Positions 5,808 to 8,257 of a DNA stretch of 8,257 nt are shown in pieces; within the stretch, counting starts at the first letter, position 1, and each line of letters begins with the position of its first letter. Position numbers and translations under genes: made by a program. The notes beneath the pieces were generated by a model. That model saw only the letters and a program-made list of their open reading frames with translations, had not been told where the DNA came from and did not search any database. The stretch is from positions 1-8,257 of the forward strand of contig JAGOGT010000037.1 in the NCBI GenBank assembly GCA_017996595.1, in the 5' to 3' direction. The stretch comes from Candidatus Cloacimonadota bacterium (GTDB lineage Bacteria; Cloacimonadota; Cloacimonadia; Cloacimonadales; Cloacimonadaceae).

Positions 5808-6647
5808 ATGAGAAAGATAAAATTGATCCGCAGCGCTGAACCCGTTTTGGAAGGCGCAGGAGTATATCTGCACCGGGTTTTTGGCTATTACCAGGTGCCG
5901 CAGTTTGATCCCTTTTTGATGATGGATGATTTTCGGAACGACGATCCCGATAAGTATCTGGCTGGCTTCCCATGGCACCCGCATCGGGGCATCGAAACCA
6001 TCACCTACATGCTGGAAGGCAGTGCCGAACATGGCGACAGCTTGGGAAACAAGGGCACCATCCACAAAGGTGAAGTGCAGTGGATGACTGCCGGCAGCGG
6101 CATCATTCATCAGGAAATGCCCAAACCGGATAAAGAGGGACGCATGTATGGCTTTCAGCTGTGGACAAATCTGCCAGCCAGGGACAAGATGTGCGCTCCG
6201 CGCTATCAGGATATCAAGGCTAAAGACATCCCGTCGGTAAATACCCCCGAAGGTGCTGTAGTAAAGATCATCTGCGGTGCGTTTAAGGGCACCAAAGGCC
6301 CCGTGGAAGATATCTATGCCGATCCGCAGTATTGGGATGTTTCTGTTCCTGCCCACACCGCTTTGGAACTACCCGCACCACTGGGAACAACCTGCTTCAT
6401 CTATGTTTATGGTGGTTCTGCCCTGGTCGAAGGCAAAGAAGTGACAAATCGCCAGGTTGTGTTGTTTGAAGACGGTGAAGACATCAGTATTGCTGCCGGA
6501 AATGAAGGTGTCCGCTTCCTGTATATGAATGGAAAACCACTTTATGAACCAGTCTCCTGGCGTGGACCAATTGTTATGAACACCAAGGAAGAGATCCAGC
6601 AGGCCTTCCGCGAACTGGATAACGACACCTTTATCAAGATCAGATAG
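5808..6647 (+). CDS. Pirin family protein
   Basis: A 279-residue bicupin of the pirin family. The N-terminal cupin shows the conserved metal site: His57 and His59 in FPWHPHRGIET, and His101 and Glu103 in GSGIIHQEMP. These match human pirin (His56, His58, His101, Glu103) in spacing. The C-terminal cupin (about 150-260) lacks a metal set, as is usual for the family. Members bind Fe and are reported as quercetinases or as redox or regulatory proteins; the natural substrate here is unknown. The start is clear: AAGGAG ends five bases before ATG. The gene stands alone, with long non-coding stretches on both sides, a promoter candidate upstream and a terminator candidate about 107 bases after its stop. 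Confidence 0.95.
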   Translation: MRKIKLIRSAEPVLEGAGVYLHRVFGYYQVPQFDPFLMMDDFRNDDPDKYLAGFPWHPHRGIETITYMLEGSAEHGDSLGNKGTIHKGEVQWMTAGSGIIHQEMPKPDKEGRMYGFQLWTNLPARDKMCAPRYQDIKAKDIPSVNTPEGAVVKIICGAFKGTKGPVEDIYADPQYWDVSVPAHTALELPAPLGTTCFIYVYGGSALVEGKEVTNRQVVLFEDGEDISIAAGNEGVRFLYMNGKPLYEPVSWRGPIVMNTKEEIQQAFRELDNDTFIKIR

Positions 6648-6660
6648 GGTGGGGACTCCG

Positions 6661-6693
6661 CTAGACTATTTTACGGTAGTAACCGACAAATAG
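6661..6693. repeat. Hairpin repeat, copy 1
   Basis: Contains GACTATTTTACGGTAG (6664-6679), repeated exactly 34 bases later. It folds as CTATTT (6666-6671) with AAATAG (6688-6693), enclosing a second stem CGGT/ACCG around AGTA. It starts 14 bases after the pirin stop. Confidence 0.6.
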
Positions 6694-6694
6694 A

Positions 6695-6732
6695 CCGGAC
6701 TATTTTACGGTAGCCATGTAAAAATAGTACGG
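6695..6732. repeat. Hairpin repeat, copy 2
   Basis: Contains the second GACTATTTTACGGTAG (6698-6713). CTATTTTAC (6700-6708) pairs with GTAAAAATAG (6718-6727) with one extra A in the 3' arm, and outer CCG (6695-6697) pairs with CGG (6730-6732). The fold of copy 3 matches, including the one-base bulge. Confidence 0.65.
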
Positions 6733-6753
6733 CATTGCGCTGGGGTTTTTCCT

Positions 6754-6793
6754 GGGAATTCCTTTATTTATCATTTGGAATTTCCCTGTTTTT
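6754..6793 (+). terminator. Candidate terminator after the pirin gene
   Basis: GGGAATTCC (6754-6762) pairs with GGAATTTCCC (6777-6786): nine base pairs with one bulged T around a 14-base A+T-rich loop. It is followed by TGTTTTT on the plus strand. It lies about 107 bases beyond the pirin stop. The long loop makes it weaker than a typical terminator. The rest of the 6648-6887 gap holds only hairpin copies 1 and 2. Confidence 0.4.
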
Positions 6794-6887
6794 CCCGCTG
6801 GTTCTTGTTTATGTCCCCTCCGAAGTAATGGAGAATGAAAAATTTCGTTATCTACACAAGCAAAAAAGCACTACATACGGTCTCATT

Positions 6888-7379
6888 TTACAGTGTTAAG
6901 CCTATGTTTATGTTACTAGCTAAGGCTTTAATGCCTGCATCCCATTCGATGTAAAGGTGTATGCTCTCGCTTATGGGAACTCTGTAGCCAAATCCAAAAG
7001 TAGCATGAGGATATAAAGTTGATTTCCCTTTTTCACCCAGAAAATCGTCTGTTTCCACATAGTCTGCTCCTATCGTTAAAGGGATATAAAAGTTCTTGGT
7101 CTTGTAGACTCTGACTTCATAATTAATGCCTGCTATCCGGAAAAAATCACAATCACTGTAAAGAGCATTAACAAAGGATTCCCGATTAGAGCTCTTACTG
7201 TTTTTTAGCTGAACTCCAATTTGAGCACCATTTATCACATCTATTGGATCATTAGTAAGATGATTAGCTATCCAACTAATCCAATACAGATTTGCAGCTA
7301 CTTTTACTTTTGAGAGTTGCACACTAAATAGTAATGACAGCGAAAACATAAAAATGATCAGAGCAACGCAGTATTTCAT
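6888..7379 (-). CDS. Small exported protein, possible outer-membrane beta-barrel
   Basis: Not a family I recognise. From the ATG at 7379 the protein has 163 residues. It opens with a typical signal peptide (MKYC, then a hydrophobic core IIFMFSLSLLF), with no lipobox cysteine. The mature part alternates polar and hydrophobic or aromatic residues in several strand-like stretches (for example FYIPLTIGADYVE, ATFGFGYRVP, IHLYIEWDAG) and ends in hydrophobic NINIGLTL. This suggests a small beta-barrel, by inference only. The 7379 start is preferred over ATG 7385 because AGG lies seven bases before it and almost on top of the other. A+T content is higher than in the flanking genes. It follows a 44-codon ORF by 14 bp and seems to share its promoter. 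The neighbourhood of repeats suggests an acquired or fast-evolving gene. Confidence 0.6.
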   Translation of the reverse strand: MKYCVALIIFMFSLSLLFSVQLSKVKVAANLYWISWIANHLTNDPIDVINGAQIGVQLKNSKSSNRESFVNALYSDCDFFRIAGINYEVRVYKTKNFYIPLTIGADYVETDDFLGEKGKSTLYPHATFGFGYRVPISESIHLYIEWDAGIKALASNINIGLTL

Positions 7380-7393
7380 ATTCATACCTATAT

Positions 7394-7528
7394 TTATTCG
7401 GCCTTCAATAATATTGATGCCTCATATACCTCACATAATCTCGCACCAGAAATCACATATCGTGCACAGGCTAAGATACTATATCGTGCCAATGCTGGTG
7501 CGCAGCAAGTAATTATTAAATCGCGCAT
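7394..7528 (-). CDS. Putative 44-residue small protein or leader ORF
   Basis: A short ORF beginning MRDLIITCCAP and ending LLKAE. Support comes from its signals rather than homology. AGAGGA lies seven bases before the ATG. A TTGACA/TTTAAT promoter lies about 50 bases further upstream. The stop is 14 bases before the next gene's ATG, with that gene's AGG in the gap. The peptide is mostly hydrophobic, with four cysteines (8, 9, 21, 32) and arginines, and has an internal eight-residue periodicity (ARYSILAC, ARYVISG) that comes from a duplicated 9-mer in the DNA. It could be a small membrane-associated protein, a regulatory leader peptide or a chance frame inside a repeat. I cannot assign a function. 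Confidence 0.4.
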   Translation of the reverse strand: MRDLIITCCAPALARYSILACARYVISGARLCEVYEASILLKAE

Positions 7529-7579
7529 CGTTATTTCCTCTTAATTCATAAAGAAATCTAACCAAACTCCATTGTTCGC

Positions 7580-7607
7580 ATTAAATATAAATCTCTATCT
7601 TTGTCAA
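7580..7607 (-). promoter_or_regulatory. Promoter of the 44-codon ORF and exported-protein unit
   Basis: On the minus strand a perfect TTGACA (7607-7602) is followed after 16 bases by TTTAAT (7585-7580), five of six matches to TATAAT. The surroundings are A+T-rich. Predicted transcription start is near 7573, giving a leader of about 45 bases to the small ORF. This is the best promoter match in the window. Confidence 0.6.
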
Positions 7608-7686
7608 GCAACAAATTTGTCGCATCCTTCTTCGTCCATTCACATCGTACTGCACTACATCACCAGATATCTGCTGTGTACGCCTG

Positions 7687-7716
7687 GACTGTTTTACGGT
7701 AAGCATATAAAAGCAG
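7687..7716. repeat. Hairpin repeat, copy 3
   Basis: GACTGTTTTACGGTAA differs from copies 1 and 2 at only two positions in the 16-base core. CTGTTTTA (7689-7696) pairs with TAAAAGCAG (7708-7716) with a single bulged G in the 3' arm. Compared with copy 2, an A-T pair has become G-C, keeping the fold. Confidence 0.6.
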
Positions 7717-7920
7717 CATGATGAGGTGCTGATAAATTGAGCGCTCAGAAACTTTTTTCCGGAAACCTCAGGAATTCTGGGTTTTTGTCACCAACTTACG
7801 GTTTTGTCACCTTAGGTATAGGGAGGGATGACATTCCCTGTGATCTTTTACTAGTAGATAGAGTGTTTGATTAGGTTACAAGTTTCAGGTATTGGCTTCC
7901 CTCTGCCATGTAAACATTGC
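7717..7920. other. Non-coding stretch before the permease gene
   Basis: No convincing ORF on either strand. It holds a 10-bp palindrome TTTCCGGAAA (7756-7765), a direct repeat TTTTGTCACC at 7783 and 7802 (19 bp apart), and a small inverted repeat AGGGA/TCCCT (7824-7839) with a 6-base loop. None is strong enough to name a function. Confidence 0.4.
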
Positions 7921-7948
7921 TTGACTGATAAGCTGCAAAAATTAGATT
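7921..7948 (+). promoter_or_regulatory. Candidate promoter of the permease gene
   Basis: TTGACT (7921-7926), 16 bases, then TAGATT (7943-7948). Six bases separate the -10 from the ATG at 7955, so transcription would start at about the start codon. No Shine-Dalgarno sequence is visible upstream of that ATG, in agreement with a leaderless message. Confidence 0.4.
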
Positions 7949-7954
7949 AGCGCT

Positions 7955-8257
7955 ATGAATAAAGAATCCACGAAGAACCGCAGTGTGCTCTATCTGGCCA
8001 GAAAGTATCTGGCCGGGAGAAGCAGAAGGGGAATCAGCCCTTCGCATTATCTCAGCCTGGGAGGAATCAGTCTGGGCGTTTTGGCGCTATTATGCGTGTC
8101 TTCGGTGATGAATGGCTTCAGAAATGACATCCAGAGCCGCATTGTGGGCACCTATGCCGATTTGCGAATCAGCAGTAAGGATGGCGGTGGAGTGGCAGAT
8201 TACGAAGGCCTGGCGCAAGATTTGGAGCAGCAGGGGATGAAGGTTTCGCCCGTGATC
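7955..8257 (+). CDS. LolC/LolE-family lipoprotein-release ABC transporter permease, N-terminal part
   Basis: Inner-membrane permease that, with the ATPase LolD, extracts lipoproteins from the inner membrane for transfer towards the outer membrane. The first 101 residues are seen; family members are about 400, so the rest lies beyond the right edge. The N-terminus has the usual cytosolic LYLARKYL and a basic patch (GRSRRG). A first membrane helix follows (about residues 33-53), then the family hallmark SSVMNGFRNDIQSRIVGTYAD, where the periplasmic domain begins. LolC and LolE cannot be told apart from this fragment, and a single fused-role protein is also possible. ATG 7955 is used because the family motif spacing fits; no ribosome binding site is visible, and the promoter candidate predicts a leaderless mRNA. 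It suits a diderm that also encodes the lipobox peptidase at 3400. Confidence 0.9.
   Translation, partial: MNKESTKNRSVLYLARKYLAGRSRRGISPSHYLSLGGISLGVLALLCVSSVMNGFRNDIQSRIVGTYADLRISSKDGGGVADYEGLAQDLEQQGMKVSPVI

Noticed and set aside
5754..6356. 200-codon open frame on the minus strand
   Set aside because: Antisense to pirin, which has its metal site and a clear ribosome binding site on the plus strand.
6664..6713. Two exact 16-base repeats as a minimal CRISPR array
   Set aside because: Only two units with an 18-base gap, no cas genes, and each unit is part of a hairpin whose pairing extends into the would-be spacer.
7824..7839. AGGGA/TCCCT inverted repeat as a terminator
   Set aside because: Only five base pairs and no proper T tract directly after; no plus-strand gene ends nearby.

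Overview
The window looks like chromosomal DNA of an anaerobic, double-membraned (diderm) bacterium. Three things point to this: an [FeFe] hydrogenase, a lipobox-bearing secreted peptidase, and the start of a LolC/LolE-type lipoprotein-release permease. Base composition is balanced in the core genes and clearly more A+T-rich around 6890-7600. A member of the Cloacimonadota or a neighbouring FCB lineage would fit, but this is a guess from gene content, not a demonstrated placement.

Layout. (1) 1-3170, minus strand: a tight three-gene operon read from nadC (quinolinate phosphoribosyltransferase) through a coiled-coil C4 zinc-ribbon protein into a monomeric-type [FeFe] hydrogenase (hydA), which runs off the left edge before its stop. 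A perfect 10-bp terminator hairpin with a T9 tract sits immediately before the nadC ribosome binding site. An upstream segment can pair with the hairpin's first arm, so the leader looks like a transcription attenuator. (2) 3400-5516, plus strand: an M14 zinc carboxypeptidase lipoprotein followed 35 bp later by a PAS-class III nucleotidyl cyclase, probably one operon divergent from nadC. (3) 5517-5807: intergenic DNA with a purine-rich tract holding four GGG runs (possible G-quadruplex), then a 51-bp CATG-rich imperfect palindrome with 11-bp phased repeats. (4) 5808-6647, plus strand: a complete pirin with its own promoter candidate and a downstream terminator candidate. (5) 6648-7954: an A+T-rich accessory stretch. 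It contains three copies of a short hairpin repeat. On the minus strand it also carries a good promoter, a 44-codon ORF with a strong ribosome binding site, and a small exported barrel-like protein. (6) 7955-8257, plus strand: the first 101 codons of a LolC/E-type permease, possibly made from a leaderless mRNA.

How the parts fit. The left operon couples NAD synthesis with a redox enzyme. In the middle operon an envelope peptidase is co-expressed with a cytosolic cyclic-nucleotide signalling enzyme. The most unusual parts are non-coding: the nadC attenuator, the covarying hairpin repeats around the accessory two-ORF unit, the CATG palindrome and the G-run tract. No tRNA, rRNA, CRISPR array, transposase or phage gene is visible.
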